NCBI GenBank assembly: GCA_002440975.1 | Contig: DJWN01000133.1 | Span: 1-26,511, forward strand | Direction of reading: 5' to 3' | Source of the DNA: Bacteroidales bacterium UBA6229 | GTDB lineage: Bacteria > Bacteroidota > Bacteroidia > Bacteroidales > F082 | DNA: 26,511 nt | In this document: piece by piece, positions 7,951 to 14,253 of the stretch | Position numbering within the stretch: the first letter of the stretch is position 1 | Layout of the letters: each line of letters opens with the position of its first letter | Made by a program: the position numbers and the translations under genes | Notes under the pieces: generated by a model | What the model saw: the letters and a program-made list of their open reading frames with translations, nothing else | Told to the model about the DNA's origin: nothing | Database searches by the model: none

Positions 7951-8035
7951 CGGAGGAAGAGGGATTCGAACCCCCGGAGGCTTGCACCTCAACGGTTTTC
8001 AAGACCGCCGCAATCGACCACTCTGCCATTCCTCC
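7951..8035 (-). tRNA. tRNA-Ser (anticodon UGA)
   Basis: Read on the minus strand, this is an 85-base class II tRNA. The acceptor stem is GGAGGAA / TTCCTCC with discriminator G at 7951. The anticodon arm has a GCGGT / ACCGT stem and the loop CTTGAAA, placing the UGA anticodon at 7999-8001. The long variable arm GAGGTGCAAGCCTC and T-arm GGGGGTTCGAATCCC are standard for serine tRNA. CCA is not encoded. It decodes UCA and related serine codons and ends 12 bases from the shared terminator. Confidence 0.96.
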
Positions 8036-8039
8036 GCTG

Positions 8040-8047
8040 CAAAAGTA
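8040..8047 (-). promoter_or_regulatory. -7 promoter element of tRNA-Ser
   Basis: On the minus strand this reads TACTTTTG, an exact TAnnTTTG match whose last base lies only 4 bases before the tRNA 5' end. No clear -33 TTG is seen. If used, the transcript would start at or within a few bases of the mature tRNA end. Confidence 0.45.
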
Positions 8048-8235
8048 AGAAAATTTGATTTCGCACAGAGCCTAAGTTGAAAAATGATGATTATTTTAGA
8101 AATGTATTTGTTTGATATTAGCATTTATTCGTCAAAGACAGCCTTAAATTGTTGGGTTTTCCTGTTCTCAATGATACCTAATGTATTGATTATATTACAA
8201 TAACTGTTTACATTGTGCCGTTTGCTGACTTCAAC

Positions 8236-8267
8236 TTGTGCTTTCAGTACAAATGATCGTATCTTTG
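8236..8267 (+). promoter_or_regulatory. Strong candidate promoter for the GWxTD gene
   Basis: TTG (8236-8238) and TATCTTTG (8260-8267) are spaced by 21 bases, matching the Bacteroidota -33/-7 consensus, 53 bases before the ATG at 8321. An imperfect inverted repeat, TTGTGC / GTACAA (8236-8241 with 8247-8252), overlaps the -33 side. The rest of the 8036-8320 gap holds no gene that I can support. Confidence 0.65.
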
Positions 8268-8320
8268 TATTATAAATGATTTCCTTCTGTAGGATTGCCT
8301 CATTTAATAACATACCGATT

Positions 8321-9793
8321 ATGAGAAAATTAATTACGCTTATATTACTTTTTTGTTTGTTTCAGGCATTTGCTCAGGAGCAAAACAAAAGCATGAGAGC
8401 CTATTTATCCTATGCAATCTTTTATGTTCCAGACGCTGATCCTTATATCGAAACTTACCTCGCTGTCGATGGCAATTCAGTGTATTTTAATGAAATAGAA
8501 CCTGGAAAATTTAAGGCCAGCATTGAAATTATAATGATCTTCAAACAACGCGATTCTATTGTTGACTATGCAAAGTATGCCCTAAACAGTCCAACCATCA
8601 CAGATACTTCAGCGATTGATTTTGGCTTTATCGACCAACAGCGTTTTTCGTTACCTGCCGGTGAGTATCAGTTCGAGCTGATCATCTCTGATATGAACAA
8701 TGAGCTGGAGCCTCCTTTCCAGACATTGGAGAATATTCAGCTGCAGTTTTCGGAGCATGAAGTATCAATCAGTGGAATTCAGTTGATTGAGAGTTATGAA
8801 AAGACTGATAAAGTAGGTATGTTGACCAAAAATGGATACAACCTGGTTCCGCTTGTTTATGCCTTTTACCCCGAATCGATGAAAACAATGTCGTTTTATG
8901 CCGAGGTGTATCATGCCGAAAAGGTTTTCGGGGAAGGCTCCGGATATCTGCTGAACTATTACATTGAATCGTTTGAGAGTGGCAAAACTATCGACGGTTT
9001 TCAATTCAGGAAGCGAATGGATTCCAAAGCTGTTAACATTGTGTTTAACACCATTGATATCAATGAGTTACCATCCGGAAACTATGAGCTAGTATTGGAA
9101 GTGCGAGATCGTGAAAACAAACAGATCACACAAAATACGGTGTTTTTCAGACGGTCGAATCCCGGTATGGGTTACAAAATGAATGATTTAGCAGCTGTGA
9201 ATGTTAATAATACTTTTGTAAACCGCATCACCGAGTTGGATAGTCTTCGCGAGTATTTATTATGCCTGGAGCCTATTTCATCAGAGGTAGAAAGAGATTA
9301 TGTTTACAATCTTGTTGCTAAGAATGACGCGGATTTGATGAAAAAGTATTTCTATAATTTCTGGGTTACGCGCAACTTTTCTGCACCCGAAGAAGCCTGG
9401 CAACAGTATTATTACGAAGTAAAGAAAGTTAATCTGGCTTATAAAACACCGACCAGGAAAGGTTATGCTTCTGACCGCGGACGCGTTTATTTGAAGTATG
9501 GCCCACCCAATCAGATCATGGAAAGTTATAATGAGCCAGGCGCATATCCTTATGAAATATGGCAGTATTATACACTTGGTAATCAACGCAATAAGCGATT
9601 TGTTTTTTATACAAGAGATATAGTCACCAACGATTTTATGCTGATACATTCCGATGCCTTTGGAGAATTATCCAACTACCGCTGGCAGTTGGATATCTAT
9701 CGCCGTACCTGGGATCCTAACAATATTGATGAAACGGCACCTCAGGATACCTGGGGCAACAGAGCAACTCAAATCATCAATGATCTGAAATAA
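8321..9793 (+). CDS. GWxTD-domain exported protein
   Basis: This 490-residue protein has a signal peptide (about 1-18, ending AFAQ) and no lipobox, so it is predicted to be exported. The C-terminal part matches the GWxTD family of Bacteroidota and relatives through RGRVYLKYGPP (386-396) and YEIWQYY (411-417). The naming motif is degenerate here: GYASD at 381-385 in place of GWxTD. The central region (about 60-280) looks like beta-sandwich domains with repeated strand patterns. The function of the family is not established. ATG 8321 is chosen for the signal peptide; an in-frame start at 8276 lies close to the promoter and would bury it. It is transcribed alone. Confidence 0.82.
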   Translation: MRKLITLILLFCLFQAFAQEQNKSMRAYLSYAIFYVPDADPYIETYLAVDGNSVYFNEIEPGKFKASIEIIMIFKQRDSIVDYAKYALNSPTITDTSAIDFGFIDQQRFSLPAGEYQFELIISDMNNELEPPFQTLENIQLQFSEHEVSISGIQLIESYEKTDKVGMLTKNGYNLVPLVYAFYPESMKTMSFYAEVYHAEKVFGEGSGYLLNYYIESFESGKTIDGFQFRKRMDSKAVNIVFNTIDINELPSGNYELVLEVRDRENKQITQNTVFFRRSNPGMGYKMNDLAAVNVNNTFVNRITELDSLREYLLCLEPISSEVERDYVYNLVAKNDADLMKKYFYNFWVTRNFSAPEEAWQQYYYEVKKVNLAYKTPTRKGYASDRGRVYLKYGPPNQIMESYNEPGAYPYEIWQYYTLGNQRNKRFVFYTRDIVTNDFMLIHSDAFGELSNYRWQLDIYRRTWDPNNIDETAPQDTWGNRATQIINDLK

Positions 9794-9817
9794 AAACAGC
9801 ATAGAAGATTTACCATT

Positions 9818-9843
9818 GCTGCTGTCACATACAGCTGCTTTTT
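9818..9843 (+). terminator. Probable terminator after the GWxTD gene
   Basis: GCTGCTGT pairs with ACAGCTGC (9818-9825 with 9831-9838) except for one internal T-T mismatch, around a CACAT loop, and is followed by TTTTT. Confidence 0.6.
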
Positions 9844-9860
9844 CAAGATTTAAAAATCCT

Positions 9861-9868
9861 TACCTTTG
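9861..9868 (+). promoter_or_regulatory. Possible -7 element for the lpxL-like gene
   Basis: TACCTTTG matches TAnnTTTG and is 38 bases before the ATG at 9907, downstream of a terminator-like hairpin. A -33 TTG is not visible at normal spacing. Confidence 0.42.
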
Positions 9869-9906
9869 CCTGATTGTTTTTATATACAAGCAAAGTAACA
9901 GCCTAA

Positions 9907-10788
9907 ATGAATAGCCCGGGATATAAATTGCTCAGAAGTATTGCCCGTTTCTGGGGTCGTTTCCCATTGTGGTTTTTATACCTCTTCTCCGATTTTTTAT
10001 ATTATCTTGCTTATTATCTGATTCGATACAGAAGAAGCGTTGTAAGAAAAAACCTGATGGACAGCTTTCCTGAAAAATCAAGATCAGAGATAAAGTCCAT
10101 CGAAAAGAAGTTTTATCATAACCTGACTGATCTTTTTGCTGAGTTTATAAAGATGGCCAGGATTAGCCAGGAAGAATTACATAAAAGGATGCATTACGAA
10201 AATGCAGAAGTGCTGGTTCAGTTGGCTGATCAGGGTAAAAGTGTATTTCTGGCTACTGGTCATTGTGGTAACTGGGAGTGGTTTGGAGGAGCTATTCCAT
10301 TGAAAACCCAACACAATAGTATTGCCATTTATAAACAACTGTCGAACAAGGTGTTTGAAGTATTGGTGAAGGAAATCAGAACCAGTCACAACAACCTCAC
10401 CATGCTCGAATCACGCTCGACCTACAGAGGACTCAAACAATTGAACGACAGACATAATGCTGTATTTATTGCTGCTGATCAAAGCCCCGGCGGAAGCGAA
10501 CAGGATTATTGGACGAATTTTTTGAATCGTGAAACTGCTTTCTTCAATGGCCTCGAAAAGATGGCCAAAGCACTTGACTATGCTGTTTTATTTGCTGACA
10601 ATTCGAGAGTTAGAAGAGGATATTACAGGGTAAAACTTATTCCCATTACACTAAACCCTAAACAAACATCTACCAATGAAATTACCGAGCAATACGCACG
10701 TTTGCTTGAGCAAGCTATAACTAAACAGCCCGACAACTGGCTTTGGTCGCACAGACGCTGGAAACACCAACGAAAAAATACTGCCTGA
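9907..10788 (+). CDS. Lipid A biosynthesis acyltransferase (LpxL/HtrB family)
   Basis: This 293-residue inner-membrane enzyme should transfer a secondary acyl chain from acyl-ACP to a lipid A precursor. A hydrophobic N-terminal segment (about 18-40) anchors it. The HX4(D/E) catalytic pair is H119 and E124 in GHCGNWEWFG. AADQSP (189-194) and the C-terminal PDNWLWSHRRWK (275-286) are family hallmarks. Length and motifs are normal for LpxL-type proteins of Bacteroidota. Which acyl position or chain it handles cannot be read from sequence. Its stop shares a base with the next start (TGATG), so it is translationally coupled to a glycosyltransferase, which supports a role in lipopolysaccharide assembly. 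Confidence 0.92.
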   Translation: MNSPGYKLLRSIARFWGRFPLWFLYLFSDFLYYLAYYLIRYRRSVVRKNLMDSFPEKSRSEIKSIEKKFYHNLTDLFAEFIKMARISQEELHKRMHYENAEVLVQLADQGKSVFLATGHCGNWEWFGGAIPLKTQHNSIAIYKQLSNKVFEVLVKEIRTSHNNLTMLESRSTYRGLKQLNDRHNAVFIAADQSPGGSEQDYWTNFLNRETAFFNGLEKMAKALDYAVLFADNSRVRRGYYRVKLIPITLNPKQTSTNEITEQYARLLEQAITKQPDNWLWSHRRWKHQRKNTA

Positions 10789-11807
10789 TGCCTGAAATAG
10801 CCGTTGTTATTCTTAATTATAACGGGAAGAAATTCTTGGACCAATACCTGCCGATTGTGCTGAGACATAGTATGGAGGAGGCTAAAGTGGTTGTTGCCGA
10901 CAACGCTTCCACTGATGATTCGGTTGACTTTTTAAGATCGAATTTTCCTGAGGTCCGTCTGATTCAGAATTTTCATAACGGTGGTTTTTCAACGGGTTAC
11001 AACCATGCACTAAGGCAGATAAAAGCAGACTATTATGTGTTACTCAACTCAGATATTGAGGTAACGGCCAATTGGATCAGTCCGGTGATTGCGTTGATGC
11101 AAAGTGATCCGAATATCGCTGCATGTCAGCCAAAGATAAGAGCGATACACCAAAAAGATCACTTTGAATATGCCGGAGCTGGAGGTGGTTTTATTGATAA
11201 GTTTGGCTATCCATTTTGCAGGGGCAGAGTTTTTCAGCATCTCGAAAAGGACAACGGGCAGTATGACGATCCGGTTGAGGTTTTTTGGGCAAGTGGTGCC
11301 TGTATGTTCGTACGGGCCGATCTGTTTCATCAGCATGGCGGGCTCGACGATAGTTTTTTTGCTCATATGGAAGAGATAGACTTTTGCTGGCGATTGAAAA
11401 ACAAAGGATTTAAAATTATGTACTGCCCTCAATCAGTTGTTTATCATGTTGGCGGAGGAACATTACCTAAAATATCATCCCGAAAAACCTACCTTAATTT
11501 TAGAAATAATCTTTCACTCTTATACAAAAACCTCCCGCAAAAAAGGCTTTACCGGGTTATTTTCATCAGACTGATCCTGGATGGTGTTGCCAGTGTTAAA
11601 TTTTTGCTGGAAGGTGGCTTAGGAGACTTTTTGGCTGTTGCCCGCGCACATTTACATTTTTACCGTAAGTTGCCTTTACTGGCCATGAAGCGTGAAAAAA
11701 TTAAGCCACATCAGGTAGGTCAGATGTATCAAAAAAATATTGTAGTTCAACACTTTATAAAGAAGAAAACAAAATTTACCGACCTTGATCCAGCTGATTT
11801 TTCATAA
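10788..11807 (+). CDS. Family 2 glycosyltransferase (rhamnosyltransferase-like)
   Basis: This 339-residue GT-A fold enzyme probably adds a sugar to a cell-surface glycan. The nucleotide-sugar site has VVILNYNG (6-13), VVADNASTDDS (35-45) and LLNSDIEV (85-92) as the DxD-like element. AHMEEIDFCWR and VVYHVGGG further on are typical of WbbL-like rhamnosyltransferases. The C-terminal third is basic with hydrophobic patches, fitting peripheral membrane association. ATG 10788 shares its A with the upstream stop. The 3' end runs 32 bases into the end of the convergent aroQ gene, with no terminator seen between them. Donor and acceptor are unknown; a role in LPS or O-antigen synthesis is inferred from the acyltransferase neighbour. 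Confidence 0.9.
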   Translation: MPEIAVVILNYNGKKFLDQYLPIVLRHSMEEAKVVVADNASTDDSVDFLRSNFPEVRLIQNFHNGGFSTGYNHALRQIKADYYVLLNSDIEVTANWISPVIALMQSDPNIAACQPKIRAIHQKDHFEYAGAGGGFIDKFGYPFCRGRVFQHLEKDNGQYDDPVEVFWASGACMFVRADLFHQHGGLDDSFFAHMEEIDFCWRLKNKGFKIMYCPQSVVYHVGGGTLPKISSRKTYLNFRNNLSLLYKNLPQKRLYRVIFIRLILDGVASVKFLLEGGLGDFLAVARAHLHFYRKLPLLAMKREKIKPHQVGQMYQKNIVVQHFIKKKTKFTDLDPADFS

Positions 11808-12216
11808 ATAGATATTGTAAGGCCAGTCGGTAACCCTCCATTCCCAAACCAGAAATACTTCCTTCGCAAGCAGCTCCTGTAAGCGATTGATGCCGATAAG
11901 ATTCTCGGGCAAAAATATTGCTCAGGTGCACTTCAACAACCGGAATGGAAATCGCTTTGATGGCGTCGGCCAAGGCCACTGAGGTATGGCTATAGCCTCC
12001 TGGATTAAAAATTACCGCATCCTGTTTCTGATCCGACTGCTGAAGGATATCAATCAATTCGCCTTCAATATTGGATTGAAAATAAGTTAGTTGGATTTTC
12101 GTGAAATCCTTTTTCAGCAACGATATAAATCCTTCAAATGTTTGATTTCCATAGTGTTCTGGCTGACGTTTACCAGTCAAATTCAAATTTGGGCCGTTTA
12201 GAATTAAAACTTTCAT
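11776..12216 (-). CDS. aroQ: 3-dehydroquinate dehydratase, type II
   Basis: This 146-residue enzyme catalyses trans-dehydration of 3-dehydroquinate in the shikimate pathway, normally as a dodecamer. The N-terminal ILNGPNLNLTGKRQPEHYG carries the catalytic arginine R17 and tyrosine Y22 on the mobile lid. QSNIEGELID (47-56), FNPGGYSHTS (70-79) and EVHLSNIFARE (95-105) form the substrate pocket. Y107, R108 and H109 match the usual FRHHS region with small changes. Length is typical. The 3' ends of this gene and the glycosyltransferase overlap on opposite strands (11776-11807). A -33/-7 promoter candidate on the minus strand lies 18 bases upstream of the start. Confidence 0.95.
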   Translation of the reverse strand: MKVLILNGPNLNLTGKRQPEHYGNQTFEGFISLLKKDFTKIQLTYFQSNIEGELIDILQQSDQKQDAVIFNPGGYSHTSVALADAIKAISIPVVEVHLSNIFARESYRHQSLTGAACEGSISGLGMEGYRLALQYLFMKNQLDQGR

Positions 12217-12233
12217 ACTTCTGCTTTAGGGCA

Positions 12234-12264
12234 CAAAGATAGTCTGAATGCAATTTCATCAAAA
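12234..12264 (-). promoter_or_regulatory. Candidate aroQ promoter
   Basis: On the minus strand TTTTG (12264-12260) and TATCTTTG (12241-12234) are spaced by 18 bases. The -7 box is an exact TAnnTTTG match, 17 bases before the aroQ ATG, so the leader would be very short. Confidence 0.5.
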
Positions 12265-12323
12265 CAGCTTATTAAATTTCCTTATTTAGAACTTATTTAG
12301 AAAGCATTTTGTGCAAAAATCCT

Positions 12324-12331
12324 TACCTTTG
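12324..12331 (+). promoter_or_regulatory. Possible -7 element for the ferritin-like gene
   Basis: TACCTTTG matches TAnnTTTG and lies 33 bases before the ATG at 12365. A TTTG at 12308-12311 is too close (12 bases) to be a standard -33 element. Confidence 0.42.
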
Positions 12332-12364
12332 AAGCCATACAAAAACGATTAAAAGATTTTGCAC

Positions 12365-12871
12365 ATGGAAAGCCCAAAAACTACAACTGACATCCTGAAA
12401 ACAGCGATTTTACTTGAACGTAAAGGGAAGGCATTTTACGCACAGGTGGCCCGTCAAACGGAAAGTAAAGCAGTGAAACAGGTATTTGAAACCATGGCCG
12501 AAGAAGAACAGGCGCATATTGAGTTTCTTTCGAAACAGTTTAAGCATTATGAAGCCAATCATGAGTTTCTGAAAAACGAATTGCACAAAGATGTGGACGA
12601 TACCGATGTGGAGCGTATCCTTTCGGATCAGGTAAAGAATGAAATTTCAGCAGCAAGCTTTGAGGCAGCTGCTATTTCGGCGTCCATCGACTTCGAAAAC
12701 AAAGCAATCGAGGTTTATACCGAAAGAGCCAATAGTGCAAAGGATTCAAACGAAAAGGAAATGTATCAGATGCTGGCCGACTGGGAAAAAACCCACCATC
12801 GGTTGCTTCATAGGTTGAACGAAGACCTGAAAGAACAAATCTGGAACGATAATCAATTCTGGCCTTTTTAA
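12365..12871 (+). CDS. Ferritin-like diiron protein (rubrerythrin-type, no rubredoxin domain)
   Basis: This 168-residue four-helix protein has a full set of diiron ligands: E18 on helix 1, the E48xxH51 pair in EEEQAH, E111 on helix 3, and the E141xxH144 pair in EKTHH. Proteins of this type in anaerobes act in peroxide reduction or iron handling, which is inferred here. There is no CxxC rubredoxin domain, so an external electron donor would be needed. The C-terminus ends in an aromatic tail, IWNDNQFWPF. ATG 12365 is preferred over the in-frame TTG at 12359. It is flanked by a -7-like box and a terminator, so it is probably monocistronic. Confidence 0.85.
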   Translation: MESPKTTTDILKTAILLERKGKAFYAQVARQTESKAVKQVFETMAEEEQAHIEFLSKQFKHYEANHEFLKNELHKDVDDTDVERILSDQVKNEISAASFEAAAISASIDFENKAIEVYTERANSAKDSNEKEMYQMLADWEKTHHRLLHRLNEDLKEQIWNDNQFWPF

Positions 12872-12890
12872 AAGGCATTCGAAATACTAC

Positions 12891-12920
12891 GAGAAACCGG
12901 TTGAGGCCGGTTTTTTCTTT
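12891..12920 (+). terminator. Rho-independent terminator after the ferritin-like gene
   Basis: An AAACCGG / CCGGTTT stem (12894-12900 with 12907-12913) with a 6-base loop is followed by TTTCTTTC and further Ts. Confidence 0.82.
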
Positions 12921-12951
12921 CTTTTTAATCAAATTAATAATTTTTAATATC

Positions 12952-14133
12952 ATGCAAGACGAAAATTTGGGATTCAACTCCAGGGCAGTTCATGCCGGAG
13001 GTTTTGAAGATCCGAAAGGAAGTGCGGTAACGCCTATCTACCAAACATCAACGTTTAAATTTGAGAATGCAGATCATGGTGCCAAGTGTTTTTCCGGTGA
13101 GGAAGATGGCTATATTTACACCCGTATCGGCAATCCCACCATCAACGAGCTCGAGAATGCAGTAGCCAATCTTGAAGGTGGCTTTGGCGGTATTGGTGCC
13201 AGCTCGGGCATGGCAGCTGTAAATATTGTTTACCTGGCATTTTTGGGAGCCGGAAAGCATCTGGTTGCACATAATTCGCTCTATGGGCCATCGCGTGCAA
13301 TCATGGAAAGTCTTTATCCAAAATATGGTGTTGAATCAAGTTTTGTGGATGCTACAAATGTTGAAAATGTCAGGAAAGCCATCAAACCCAACACTTCGTT
13401 GATTTATCTGGAAACCCCCGCAAATCCAACCATTGGGATTACTGATATAGAAGCCATTAGCAAACTTGCACACGAACACAATATTCCGGTTTGTGTGGAC
13501 AACACCTTCTGTAGCCCTTACCTCCAAAAACCGCTTGATCTGGGAGCTGATGTTGTGCTTCATTCGATGACCAAATTTATCAATGGTCATGCAGATATTG
13601 TTGCCGGCATGGTAGTTTCCAAAACCGAAGAACATTACAAAATGATGCGTGGAGTGATGGTTAATATGGGCTTTAATATGGATCCGCATCAGGCTTGGCT
13701 TACCCGCCGCGGGTTGAAAACTTTAGGTATTCGTATTGATCGGGCACAGGAAAATGCGCAAAAAGTAGCTGAATTTCTCGAAAATCATCCAAAAGTAGAG
13801 TGGATATTGTATCCCGGTTTGGCATCACATCCGCAGTATGAACTGGCCAAACGCCAGATGAAAGGTTCGGGTGCCATGATAAGTTTTGGTTTGAAGGGTG
13901 GACTGGTGGCCGGAAAGAAAATGATGGATCATGTGAAGCTTGCTTTACTGGCAGTTTCATTGGGAGGTGTAGAAACGCTCATACAGCATCCTGCCAGTAT
14001 GACTCATTCCAAGCTAAGCAAGGAAGCTAAAGATTTAGCAGGTATCACAGATGGCTTAGTGCGTTTGTCAGTCGGTATAGAAAATGTGGAAGACATCATT
14101 ACTGATCTTGATCAGGCACTCCGATCTGTCTGA
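12952..14133 (+). CDS. Cys/Met-metabolism PLP-dependent enzyme (cystathionine/O-acylhomoserine family)
   Basis: This 393-residue fold-type I PLP enzyme belongs to the trans-sulfuration family. The Schiff-base lysine is K208 in HSMTKFINGHADIVAG. D183 (VDNTF) contacts the pyridine nitrogen, Y56 and R58 (YTRIGNPT) reach the phosphate of the neighbouring subunit, and Y111 stacks on PLP. In methionine gamma-lyase the active-site cysteine follows the stacking Tyr as YGC; here it is YGPS. That argues against a classical methionine gamma-lyase and leaves cystathionine gamma-synthase/lyase or O-acetylhomoserine sulfhydrylase activity open. ATG 12952 is chosen because an upstream start at 12901 would fall in the terminator. 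Strong terminators lie on both sides. Confidence 0.88.
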   Translation: MQDENLGFNSRAVHAGGFEDPKGSAVTPIYQTSTFKFENADHGAKCFSGEEDGYIYTRIGNPTINELENAVANLEGGFGGIGASSGMAAVNIVYLAFLGAGKHLVAHNSLYGPSRAIMESLYPKYGVESSFVDATNVENVRKAIKPNTSLIYLETPANPTIGITDIEAISKLAHEHNIPVCVDNTFCSPYLQKPLDLGADVVLHSMTKFINGHADIVAGMVVSKTEEHYKMMRGVMVNMGFNMDPHQAWLTRRGLKTLGIRIDRAQENAQKVAEFLENHPKVEWILYPGLASHPQYELAKRQMKGSGAMISFGLKGGLVAGKKMMDHVKLALLAVSLGGVETLIQHPASMTHSKLSKEAKDLAGITDGLVRLSVGIENVEDIITDLDQALRSV

Positions 14134-14158
14134 TTCAGCAGGTGAACGTTTTTTTTTG

Positions 14159-14197
14159 AAATCCGTTAGATCAACATAGGTTTAACGGATTTTTTTA
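14159..14197 (+). terminator. Rho-independent terminator after the PLP enzyme gene
   Basis: A perfect 10-bp stem AAATCCGTTA / TAACGGATTT (14159-14168 with 14183-14192) with a 14-base loop is followed by TTTTA. Confidence 0.85.
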
Positions 14198-14253
14198 TAC
14201 AGAAGGTAGGTTAATCTCCGGTATAATTGTATTTTAGCGTCAACAATCTGGCC

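Noticed and set aside
8125..8313. 62-codon minus-strand ORF between tRNA-Ser and the GWxTD gene
   Set aside because: It overlaps the strong plus-strand promoter, has no recognisable family or -7 box, and its composition is that of non-coding A/T-rich DNA.
12862..12877. GGCCTTTTTAAAAGGC palindrome at the ferritin-like stop codon
   Set aside because: It has a minimal loop and no T-run after it; the real terminator is at 12891-12920.
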